Positions 1-12,276 of a DNA stretch of 12,848 nt are shown here, in pieces. The notes beneath the pieces were generated by a model. The model was not told the DNA's origin. It did no database searches and saw nothing but the letters and a program-made list of their open reading frames with translations. This DNA is from an uncultured Eubacteriales bacterium (GTDB lineage: Bacteria; Bacillota; Clostridia; Oscillospirales; QAMX01). Position 1 is the stretch's first letter. The number at the start of each line of letters is the position of its first letter. Made by a program: the position numbers and the translations under genes. The stretch is from NCBI GenBank assembly GCA_905205975.1, contig CAJLFQ010000065.1, positions 1 to 12,848 on the forward strand, given 5' to 3'.

Positions 1-441
1 GTCATTTTCAGACGGGATAATTCTCATTATGAGAAGTTGGACGGTGTGGAGCGCTGTATCGACGATGAACTGCTCTTTGAGATACCGGAAAACTGGCGAT
101 GGTGTCGTTTGAAATCAATCGTCAATGTTGTTTCGGCTCGGCGTGTACACCAGTCTGATTGGCGAAGCGAAGGGGTGCCCTTTTACAGAGCCAGGGAGAT
201 TGGAAAACTGGCAGATACGGGCTCTGTTGATAACGAGCTGTTTATCACAGAAGCATTGTACACTGAATTCGCTTCCAGTGGTGTACCGCATCCCGGAGAT
301 TTGATGGTCACGGCTGTTGGCACTCTCGGAAAAACTTATATTGTCAAGGACAGCGACCGTTTTTATTATAAGGACGCCAGCGTAATTTGCTTCGAGAACT
401 TTGGCAAAATTAACCCCGCCTATCTGAAACTCTTGATGTAA
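1..441 (+). pseudogene. hsdS: Type I restriction-modification specificity subunit (HsdS), fragment cut at both ends
   Basis: The reading frame is open from the first base (VIFRRDNSHYEKL...), so the gene begins outside the window. Inside are 146 codons and a TAA stop. HsdS is the DNA-recognition subunit of type I restriction-modification enzymes: it carries two target recognition domains (TRDs) and binds HsdM and HsdR. The block CIDDELLFEIPENWRW (residues about 19-34 of the visible part) is the typical entry to a TRD. It is followed by VPFYRAREIGK and by PGDLMVTAVGTLGKTYIV, the usual pattern of a TRD beta-core. The frame stops at YLKLLM, just where the helix after the TRD should start. About half or more of a normal HsdS of roughly 400 residues is therefore missing on the right. 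A TTG at 37 is not a likely start. Family assignment is firm; whether this is TRD1 or TRD2, and whether it still works, cannot be told. A truncated silent cassette of an hsdS-shuffling locus is an alternative to simple decay. Confidence 0.8.
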
Positions 442-907
442 ATCCGGACTAAATGATCTTTGAACCAGTCTCCCGGGCGCAGGTTCTCCAGATAGCGCAG
501 GCCGGTATCAACGACATATCCCGACTCGCCGCACAGCAGATAGACAAACATATGGTCCTTGCAATCATACGCGCCGGTTTGCAGGTGCGTTTTGAAGCGG
601 GTCAAAACGTCCCGGATTTCCTGCGTTTCAAGATACCGTGCACGGCGGATGGAGCAGCTGTGAGAGCAACCTGTTCCCAAATTGCCATGCCCCTCGCCAT
701 ACAGGACGCGCGTATTCCACGGGCAAAGGTAGTGGGTTTTGTGAACGTATTTTCCCTCTTTCAGGCCTTTTTCAAATTTCGGGGAAATCGCCGATTGCCG
801 CACCTCCCATAGCCATCCGTCCAAAAGCCGGAAAGCCCTTTGTCTGCGTAGGCAATCATGATCTCGTGCACTTGTATCGTCGCCTTCTTTGCCTGTTCGT
901 TTTTCAT
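420..907 (-). pseudogene. Unrecognised protein gene split by a one-base frame change
   Basis: I do not recognise the family. A good start lies at ATG 907-905, with GGAGG at 917-921 and 9 nt between. It opens a 48-codon frame (MKNEQAKKATIQVHEIMIAY..., ending ...RNLKKA, stop TGA at 763-761). The frame one base back then continues from about 766 to a TAG at 422-420, and reads LKEGKYVHKTHYLCPWN..., later HMFVYLLCGESGYVVDTGL and LRPGDWFKDHLVRIY. Joined, the product is about 162 residues, soluble-looking and rich in Cys, His and aromatic residues (CPWN, CSHSC, DCKDH, LLCGES). The join would read NLKK(A/G)LKEGKYVHK, which is smooth, so both halves probably belong to one gene. A lost base in the G/C run at 764-767 explains it. 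Minus-1 slippage on G AAA AAG (773-767), three bases before the stop codon, or a sequencing error are the alternatives. The last residues (YIKSFR) come from the antisense of the hsdS remnant, so the natural C-terminus may be lost. Confidence 0.5.
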
Positions 908-931
908 CTCTTCTGTCCTCCGTTCATAAGT

Positions 932-947
932 GCTGCCGGCCGGCAGC
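932..947. repeat. Perfect 16-bp palindrome GCTGCCGGCCGGCAGC
   Basis: The two 8-base arms (932-939 and 940-947) are exact reverse complements with no spacer. It sits upstream of the ribosome binding site (917-921) of the frameshifted minus-strand gene. It could be a binding site for a dimeric regulator or a small hairpin, or it may be chance in GC-rich DNA. No function can be assigned. Confidence 0.35.
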
Positions 948-997
948 CTGACATGTTAACGTTTCGAGGACAGCAGACGCATTTCAGCTGAAAAGGC

Positions 998-1044
998 AAG
1001 CCCACATACTGATAGCGGTTGTGCCGCTGTCAGTATGTGGGCTT
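998..1044 (-). terminator. Long hairpin, probable rpoBC transcription terminator
   Basis: The arms 998-1018 and 1024-1044 pair over 21 positions around the 5-nt loop TTGTG. Every position is complementary except one, which is a G-U wobble in RNA. Read on the minus strand, the hairpin follows the rpoC stop codon by about 92 nt and is itself followed by GCC and four T residues before CAGC. The stem is very long and the T-run short, so termination is likely but not textbook. On the plus strand no T-run follows. There is no gene on either strand between it and rpoC. Confidence 0.6.
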
Positions 1045-1136
1045 CATTCATCGATTCCTGATTGCACCCGCATGGCTGATGAGCTTGCCATTTTTATGCA
1101 AGGTTGTAATTTCAGAACCACACAACACGAATCATG

Positions 1137-4835
<3,699 letters not shown>

Positions 4836-4841
4836 AAGCAG

Positions 4842-4846
4842 CCTCC
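4842..4846 (-). promoter_or_regulatory. Ribosome binding site that fixes the rpoC start
   Basis: GGAGG on the minus strand, 6 nt before the ATG at 4835. The in-frame codons upstream of that ATG (up to 4865) have no comparable site, and the protein from the ATG starts MSKLAFNAIQ, where RpoC homologues begin to align. Confidence 0.85.
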
Positions 4847-4915
4847 ATCTCAAATTATTTCGCACAGCTGCAGCGTTTCATCCGCAGTTGAATTCATTCT
4901 TCCGTTTGCAGCCGG

Positions 4916-8596
<3,681 letters not shown>

Positions 8597-8603
8597 AATT
8601 ACA

Positions 8604-8609
8604 CTCTCC
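8604..8609 (-). promoter_or_regulatory. Ribosome binding site that fixes the rpoB start
   Basis: GGAGAG on the minus strand, 7 nt before the ATG at 8596. It overlaps the codons that a TTG start at 8617 would translate, so the ATG start is preferred. Confidence 0.8.
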
Positions 8610-8769
8610 GTTTGCAAAGTATAGTAGTGCTGTCCTGCTGAGACACGTTTGGAACACCCGGCAGGGATGGCGAAACTTTCCCCACAACACTTGACATTCT
8701 GACAGCCGTTATGGTATTATAACAATGGGACGGTAGCAGACATATCCCCACATTATAATCTGATATATC

Positions 8770-8798
8770 ATTGTACCACAATCCGTTTCTATTGTCAA
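8770..8798 (-). promoter_or_regulatory. Promoter of the rpoB-rpoC operon
   Basis: On the minus strand a perfect -35 TTGACA (8798-8793) is followed by a 17-nt spacer and -10 TACAAT (8775-8770). The spacer ends in TGTGG, which gives an extended -10 (TGTGn type, common in Gram-positives). Transcription would start near 8763 and leave a leader of about 165 nt before rpoB. Two further TATAAT boxes lie in that leader, at 8757-8752 and 8721-8716. The second has a TGn extension, but neither has a good -35, so they are only possible secondary starts. Confidence 0.8.
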
Positions 8799-8846
8799 GG
8801 TTTTTCGGAGAATAATTTTGTTCAGAGCTGCCCGCCTCCGCCTCCG

Positions 8847-8863
8847 CGCAAAAAACTTTTGCG
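8847..8863. repeat. Short inverted repeat between the divergent promoters
   Basis: CGCAAAA and TTTTGCG pair around AAC. It lies between the -35 boxes of the rpoB promoter (8793-8798) and the sigma-factor promoter (8880-8885). It could be a regulator site acting on both promoters or a chance AT/GC pattern. Next to it (8831-8849) is a pyrimidine-rich stretch with repeated GCCTCC. Apart from this and the promoters I see nothing in the 370-bp divergent region. Confidence 0.3.
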
Positions 8864-8879
8864 TTTCTGACAAAACCAC

Positions 8880-8908
8880 TTGACAAAGGTCGCGAATTGT
8901 GGTTTAAT
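8880..8908 (+). promoter_or_regulatory. Promoter of the SigH-like sigma factor gene
   Basis: A perfect -35 TTGACA (8880-8885), a 17-nt spacer and -10 TTTAAT (8903-8908), with TGTGG directly before the -10. The start of transcription would be near 8915. This rules out the in-frame TTG at 8880 as a translation start, since it lies in the -35 box. The design nearly copies the divergent rpoB promoter. Confidence 0.75.
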
Positions 8909-8966
8909 ATGCATTGTCAGCTGTTCAAGGCGTTACAAATCCGCCGAAGCGAGGTTTCTCCCGCAG

Positions 8967-9638
8967 ATGAACGATATGCATCCGCTTCCATCCCAAGGCA
9001 AGGCTTCCCCCGGACAGGCTCCCCTCCGCCCATCCGAGCAGGCTTCTGCCGTCTGTGACGAAACGCTGGCCGGGCTCGCACAGTCCGGCGACACCTTCGC
9101 AGAGGAAGAACTGGTCAACCGCTATACGCCAACCGTTTACGCTTTTACCCGCAATTGCTACCGTGACGGCTGGGAGCGCGTTGATTTCGTTCAGGAAGGG
9201 ATGTTTGGTCTCATCCGGGCGATCCGTACGTATTCTGCTGACAAGCATGTGCCCTTTTCCGCGTTTGCTGCTCTCTGCATCCGCTCCGAGCTGCATTCGG
9301 CGCTCCGCAAAGCGTTGAGCGCCAAGCACGTTCCTCTGACCGGGTACGTTTCCCTCTCCCCCTCCGAGAACAGCCTCGGTTTCAGCGAGCTCCTTAGTGA
9401 AGACATGGAGCAGACGTTTGACAGGATTCTGTCCGAAGACGAAATGAAGCGTCTGCTGGATTCACTGAACCAAACTCTGTCTCCGTTTGAAAAAAAGGTC
9501 CTTTCCGCATATCTAAAAGGTTTTGGAATTGGGGAAATCGCCTGCGCCTTATGCAGACAAAACAAATCGGTGGAAAACGCGTTGACGCGAATCCGCCGGA
9601 AAGCATCCGCCGTTTACCGCACATCCCCTTCGGCGTAA
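8967..9638 (+). CDS. sigH: SigH-like RNA polymerase sigma factor (sigma-70 family)
   Basis: 223 residues. Sigma factors bind core RNA polymerase and direct it to promoters; SigH (Spo0H) drives early-sporulation and stationary-phase genes in Bacilli and Clostridia. Residues about 45-120 form region 2 (LVNRYTPTVYAF..., FVQEGMFGLIRAIRTY, FSAFAALCIRSELHSALRKA). KHVPLTGYVSLS (120-131) matches the SigH signature KHIPLNSYVSL and is the best argument for this subfamily. Residues about 165-215 form region 4 with the helix-turn-helix (LSPFEKKVLSAYLKGF, then NKSVENALTRIRRK). The first 28 residues are a Pro/Ser-rich extension. The ATG at 8967 is chosen because it is the first in-frame start after the predicted transcription start; its GAGG (8951-8954) is weak and 12 nt away, and ATG 8976 is possible. 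In Bacillus subtilis sigH lies near the secE-nusG-rpl-rpoBC cluster; here it is divergent from rpoB. Whether the organism sporulates is unknown. Confidence 0.85.
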   Translation: MNDMHPLPSQGKASPGQAPLRPSEQASAVCDETLAGLAQSGDTFAEEELVNRYTPTVYAFTRNCYRDGWERVDFVQEGMFGLIRAIRTYSADKHVPFSAFAALCIRSELHSALRKALSAKHVPLTGYVSLSPSENSLGFSELLSEDMEQTFDRILSEDEMKRLLDSLNQTLSPFEKKVLSAYLKGFGIGEIACALCRQNKSVENALTRIRRKASAVYRTSPSA

Positions 9639-9655
9639 ACAGGTTTTCGCCTGTT
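9638..9655. repeat. Small hairpin after the sigma factor gene
   Basis: AACAGG and CCTGTT pair around TTTTCG, starting inside the stop codon of the sigma factor gene. There is no T-run behind it, so it is not a standard terminator. Read-through into the zinc-ribbon gene 120 bp downstream is likely, since no convincing separate promoter is visible in 9656-9740 (only a TATAAA-like stretch near 9662 with no -35). Confidence 0.3.
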
Positions 9656-9758
9656 CGCATATATAAAATGCCCTTTATCGCATTCTGCAAGCCCTCGCAT
9701 GGCATGACCAGGAGCGCAGCGAATCCAATCCGGGGCAAAAAAAGAGAGGTAGAACCCA

Positions 9759-10037
9759 ATGTTCCAAGACAAGACCCTGAAGTGCAAAGAATGTGGCGCC
9801 GATTTCGTGTTCACCGCCGGTGAGCAGGAATTCTATGCCGAACGCGGCTTCCAGAACGAGCCCCAGAGATGCAAATCCTGCCGCGATGCACGCAAAGCTG
9901 CTTCCCGTGGTCCGCGTGAATTCTTCACGGCCGTTTGCGCCAACTGCGGCGGCGAAGCCAAAGTTCCGTTCGAGCCGAAGACCGACCGTCCGGTTTACTG
10001 CAGCGACTGCTTCGCAAAGATGAAGGAAAATCAGTAA
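9759..10037 (+). CDS. Small double zinc-ribbon protein
   Basis: 92 residues with two zinc-binding units. The first is CKEC (Cys9, Cys12) paired with CKSC (Cys38, Cys41), with the conserved stretch FVFTAGEQEFYAERGFQNEP between. The second is CANC (Cys60, Cys63) paired with CSDC (Cys81, Cys84). This is the widespread bacterial zinc-ribbon family with a CxxC-x17-CxxC C-terminal unit; its role is unknown, and nucleic-acid or protein binding is only a guess. The start is supported by GAGG at 9746-9749, 9 nt upstream. It follows the sigma factor gene on the same strand and ends before a strong terminator. A functional link with that sigma factor is possible but not shown. No membrane segment or signal peptide is visible. 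Confidence 0.85.
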   Translation: MFQDKTLKCKECGADFVFTAGEQEFYAERGFQNEPQRCKSCRDARKAASRGPREFFTAVCANCGGEAKVPFEPKTDRPVYCSDCFAKMKENQ

Positions 10038-10062
10038 TCTGCTGATTCTGCCAACCACAAAC

Positions 10063-10099
10063 AAAAGCCTCCGGTTCTTTCGATAGCCGGAGGCTTTTT
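10063..10099. terminator. Strong bidirectional Rho-independent terminator
   Basis: AAAAGCCTCCGG (10063-10074) and CCGGAGGCTTTT (10087-10098) pair perfectly around a 12-nt loop. A fifth T follows on the plus strand, closing the sigma-factor/zinc-ribbon unit 25 nt after its last stop codon. On the minus strand the left arm gives TTTT followed by GTTTG, so it also ends the dehydrogenase transcript, about 70 nt after that stop. Confidence 0.9.
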
Positions 10100-10167
10100 C
10101 ATTGCCCGCTCGCAGGTTTGTTTGAGGCACTGCGGGCCGCAGCTGATTGCAGGCAGTTTTTTTCTGC

Positions 10168-11226
10168 TTATTGTTCAAAATGCATCCGAACCGGCAGGCC
10201 GGTTTCAGCAGACTGGTTGCAGGCCATTACAAATTCCAGCGTTTTGACCGCATCCGCATACGGAGAGCGGATCTTGGAGCCATCTCCGGTGAGAACCGCG
10301 TCAATAAATGTCCGGTCGCAGAGAACGCCGGCATCCCCTTCTTCTGCATAGCGGAAGAATCCATCCTGCTGCGCCGGCCGCACCGCGCCGTCGTTCTGAA
10401 TGACAAAGCCGTTTTCTGCGCGGTCTTCGGACTGTTTGACCGGTTCATAAACGTCGAATTTGCTCAGAATGCTCAGTTCGCCTCGGGCGTCTGCCGCGCT
10501 GAAGATGATTTTGCTGTCATAGGCCGCACCATCTTTGACATAGCAGCCGGTTGAAACAGTCGCAAGCGTGCCGTTTTCAAACCGCACAGCGGTGACGCTC
10601 AGGTCGTCTGTATCGTACCCTTCCACATCGCGGATAAAGCCGCGCGTGGTGTAGGTAAACACGCTTTCCGGTTCGCCGAAGCAGTAGCGGATGATATCGA
10701 ATTGGTGAATCGTCTGTTCGACGATCTGCCCGCCGGACAGGTCTTTGCGCCGCCACCACGGCATCCCCGGTATGCCGCCCATGCGGGTGCAGTTGATGTA
10801 AAGAATCTGATGATCTTTGATAAATGCGTTGGTCGGTGCAACCAGCTTTGAATAACGGCACTGGAACCCGCTCGCGGTAATCAGGCCCGCCGCCGCGATT
10901 TCATCGCGCAGCTCTTTTGCCAGTTTCAGATCCAGCGTCACCGGTTTTTCCACAAAGAACGGAATCCGCCTGCGGATCGTCTCACGCTCGATCTCCCCGT
11001 GGCAGTACGGCGGAATGCAGAGAAAAACCATGTCCGGCTGAATTTCATCATACATGGCGCGGTAATCGGTAAAGACGCGGCCGCTGCCCGCCTTCTCCGC
11101 AAATGCCTGTGCACGTTCCGGGATCAGGTCACAGAACCCGGCCAGCTCAATGTCTTTGAATTGCAGGAAGTGCGACAGATGATATTCACCAATGCCGCCG
11201 CAGCCGATCATTGCGAGTTTTTTCAT
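10168..11226 (-). CDS. Gfo/Idh/MocA family NAD(P)-dependent oxidoreductase
   Basis: 352 residues, the normal family length. These cytosolic enzymes oxidise or reduce sugars, inositols and related polyols with NAD(P). The N-terminal Rossmann fold has the dinucleotide motif GCGGIG (residues 8-13, MKKLAMIGCGGIG). The hallmark EKP follows at Glu93-Lys94-Pro95 (FFVEKPVTLDL), whose Lys is catalytic in the family. The C-terminal half has GGQIVEQTIHQFDIIRYCFG with His174 and Asp177, matching the conserved HxxD position. The start ATG has AAGGAGAG 6 nt upstream. It lies 50 nt behind the epimerase gene on the same strand and is presumably co-transcribed, with a small hairpin between. The pair suggests catabolism or interconversion of a sugar or sugar acid; the substrate cannot be read from the sequence. 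A plain dehydrogenase of myo-inositol type is one option among many. Confidence 0.93.
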   Translation of the reverse strand: MKKLAMIGCGGIGEYHLSHFLQFKDIELAGFCDLIPERAQAFAEKAGSGRVFTDYRAMYDEIQPDMVFLCIPPYCHGEIERETIRRRIPFFVEKPVTLDLKLAKELRDEIAAAGLITASGFQCRYSKLVAPTNAFIKDHQILYINCTRMGGIPGMPWWRRKDLSGGQIVEQTIHQFDIIRYCFGEPESVFTYTTRGFIRDVEGYDTDDLSVTAVRFENGTLATVSTGCYVKDGAAYDSKIIFSAADARGELSILSKFDVYEPVKQSEDRAENGFVIQNDGAVRPAQQDGFFRYAEEGDAGVLCDRTFIDAVLTGDGSKIRSPYADAVKTLEFVMACNQSAETGLPVRMHFEQ

Positions 11227-11250
11227 GAAAATCTCTCCTTATCAAATAAA

Positions 11251-11270
11251 TTGTCAGGGTTGTCTGACAA
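11251..11270 (-). other. Intercistronic hairpin between epimerase and dehydrogenase genes
   Basis: TTGTCAG and CTGACAA pair perfectly around a 6-nt loop, 6 nt after the epimerase stop codon. On the minus strand it is followed by TTTATTTG. It could be a weak, partial terminator or RNA-stability element that lowers expression of the second gene, or a palindromic regulator site. The stem is short and AT-rich, so it is not counted as a full terminator. Confidence 0.4.
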
Positions 11271-11276
11271 ATGGTT

Positions 11277-12104
11277 TCACAGCGCCAAAAGGATGTCCAT
11301 TGCGCGGGAAGTGATTGCATAGAGGAATTCCGGCGCGTTCGGAATCGCGTCCAGCTCCGCCGTCAGATAGCCGTCATAGCCGATGCGGCGAAGCATTTGC
11401 ATAAGCGCAGGCCACGGAATGCAGCCCTCCAGCAGGTTTGCAAATTCGCCGCTGTGAACACGCCCGCGTTTGAAATCCTTGAGGTGCATCCGCTTGATCC
11501 GATGGCCGAGGATTTCCGCCCAGTGTGACGGATCGGAGTACGCCGCAACGTTGCCTGCATCGAAGTAGGCGCCGACAGCCGGACTGTTGACGGCGTCAAT
11601 CATGCGGACCATATCGAACGGCGACAGAAAGAAACCGTTCCAGACGTTTTCCAATCCAACGGATATCCCCATCTTTTCCAGCTGCGGGGCCAGCTCTGTC
11701 AAAGCAGCCGTCACATTTTCATGCGCCTGAAGCAGCGAAACCGCGCCGCCATGTCCGCCCGGTGCAGCCAGAATGCAGTCGGTCCCGAGGTTGGCCGCCA
11801 ATTCCGCTTGGCGCAGAATCAGATCCATGCCCCGCGCACGCACGGCCGGATCATCCGACCCCAAGGGATCGCGCCCGCCTAGGCTGGTGGAAACGCCGGC
11901 TATGGCCAGTCCGTTTTCGGCAGCCATCCGGCGGATTTCTGCCGCTTCCGCCGCCGTTGTATTTTCTGTCAGCGCATGCAGCGAACCGTTGTCGCCGTCC
12001 AAATTCAGCTCAACGCCTTCAAATCCGGCCGCCGCCAGTTGACGGAACATTTCTGCAAACGGAACGCCGCCCGGCACGCTCCACGCATTGATGGACTTTT
12101 TCAT
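11277..12104 (-). CDS. Sugar phosphate isomerase/epimerase (xylose isomerase-like TIM barrel)
   Basis: 275 residues. Members of this family rearrange sugars or sugar acids in a TIM barrel with a divalent metal. The probable metal and acid-base residues are Glu152 in SVGLENVWN, Asp182 in AYFDAGN, His207 in RMHLKDF, and Glu250 in LTAELD; the first strands (INAWSVPGG, GFEGVELNLDG) also fit. The start is ATG 12104 (MKKSINAWSV) with AGAGGTG 6 nt upstream; a GTG at 12143 in the same frame is possible but places the ribosome binding site oddly. It is the first gene of a two-gene unit with the Gfo/Idh/MocA dehydrogenase, divergent from an AraC-type regulator, an arrangement typical of sugar-use loci. 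The substrate is not identifiable; IolE-, UlaE- or hydroxypyruvate isomerase-like activities are all possible. Confidence 0.9.
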   Translation of the reverse strand: MKKSINAWSVPGGVPFAEMFRQLAAAGFEGVELNLDGDNGSLHALTENTTAAEAAEIRRMAAENGLAIAGVSTSLGGRDPLGSDDPAVRARGMDLILRQAELAANLGTDCILAAPGGHGGAVSLLQAHENVTAALTELAPQLEKMGISVGLENVWNGFFLSPFDMVRMIDAVNSPAVGAYFDAGNVAAYSDPSHWAEILGHRIKRMHLKDFKRGRVHSGEFANLLEGCIPWPALMQMLRRIGYDGYLTAELDAIPNAPEFLYAITSRAMDILLAL

Positions 12105-12109
12105 GCATT

Positions 12110-12148
12110 TCACCTCTTTGATTGCCGTGCGGGCAGCCCGCACCGCAT
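12110..12148 (-). other. Possible 12-codon leader ORF before the epimerase gene
   Basis: ATG at 12148 has AGGAG 7 nt upstream and would encode MRCGLPARQSKR, stopping at TGA 12112-12110. The stop overlaps the AGAGGTG ribosome binding site of the epimerase gene, and the epimerase ATG follows after 5 nt. That would couple translation of the two. A GTGCGGG/CCCGCAC hairpin (12129-12145) lies inside it. It may be a leader peptide, or AGGAG may serve an alternative longer start of the epimerase (GTG 12143). Confidence 0.4.
12111..12117 (-). promoter_or_regulatory. Ribosome binding site that fixes the epimerase start
   Basis: AGAGGTG on the minus strand, 6 nt before the ATG at 12104. This favours a 275-residue product over a 288-residue one from GTG 12143. 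Confidence 0.75.
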
Positions 12149-12176
12149 TGCTTTTCTCCTGTAAATAGTTTATACT
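12148..12176 (+). promoter_or_regulatory. Possible promoter of the AraC-family regulator gene
   Basis: TTGCTT (12148-12153), a 17-nt spacer and TATACT (12171-12176) on the plus strand. The -35 is mediocre and the -10 good. It would give a leader of about 95 nt before the ATG at 12277. No clear minus-strand promoter for the epimerase gene was found; a TATAAA at 12173-12168 has only a poorly spaced TTGAAG upstream, as is common for promoters that need an activator. Confidence 0.4.
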
Positions 12177-12179
12177 ATT
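12164..12179. promoter_or_regulatory. Palindromic operator candidate in the divergent region
   Basis: AATAGT and ACTATT are exact inverted repeats around TTAT. The site overlaps the candidate -10 boxes of both strands, where a regulator could act on both divergent genes. AT-rich palindromes also occur by chance in promoters. Confidence 0.35.
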
Positions 12180-12230
12180 CTATCGTGTTCTTCAATAGAA
12201 AAATCTGCCCGTTCCATGGACAAATCAACT

Positions 12231-12257
12231 GCTTCGCCTTTTTTGAATCGGCGAAGC
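12231..12257 (+). other. Leader hairpin just before the regulator's ribosome binding site
   Basis: GCTTCGCC (12231-12238) and GGCGAAGC (12250-12257) pair over 8 GC-rich positions around an 11-nt loop. It ends 3 nt before the GAGGAGG (12261-12267) of the AraC-family gene. It may tune translation or mRNA stability. The T-run lies in the loop and not behind the stem, so it is not a terminator. Confidence 0.4.
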
Positions 12258-12276
12258 GCCGAGGAGGTTTCAGCCG

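Noticed and set aside
37..39. TTG at 37 as a true start of the hsdS frame
   Set aside because: The frame is open and HsdS-like all the way to base 1, so the gene starts outside the window.
453..991. Plus-strand frames over the region after the hsdS fragment
   Set aside because: No ribosome binding sites and no recognisable protein; the minus strand carries the coherent sequence and the proper start.
982..993. 12-bp palindrome TTTCAGCTGAAA near the rpoC terminator
   Set aside because: Short and next to a much better hairpin; probably chance.
8880..8966. Extension of the sigma factor gene to a TTG at 8880
   Set aside because: The TTG is part of the perfect -35 box TTGACA, so it would not be in the mRNA.
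10130..10142. Inverted repeat CTGCGG-G-CCGCAG downstream of the dehydrogenase gene
   Set aside because: Short, no T-run, and the strong bidirectional terminator at 10063-10099 already accounts for termination.
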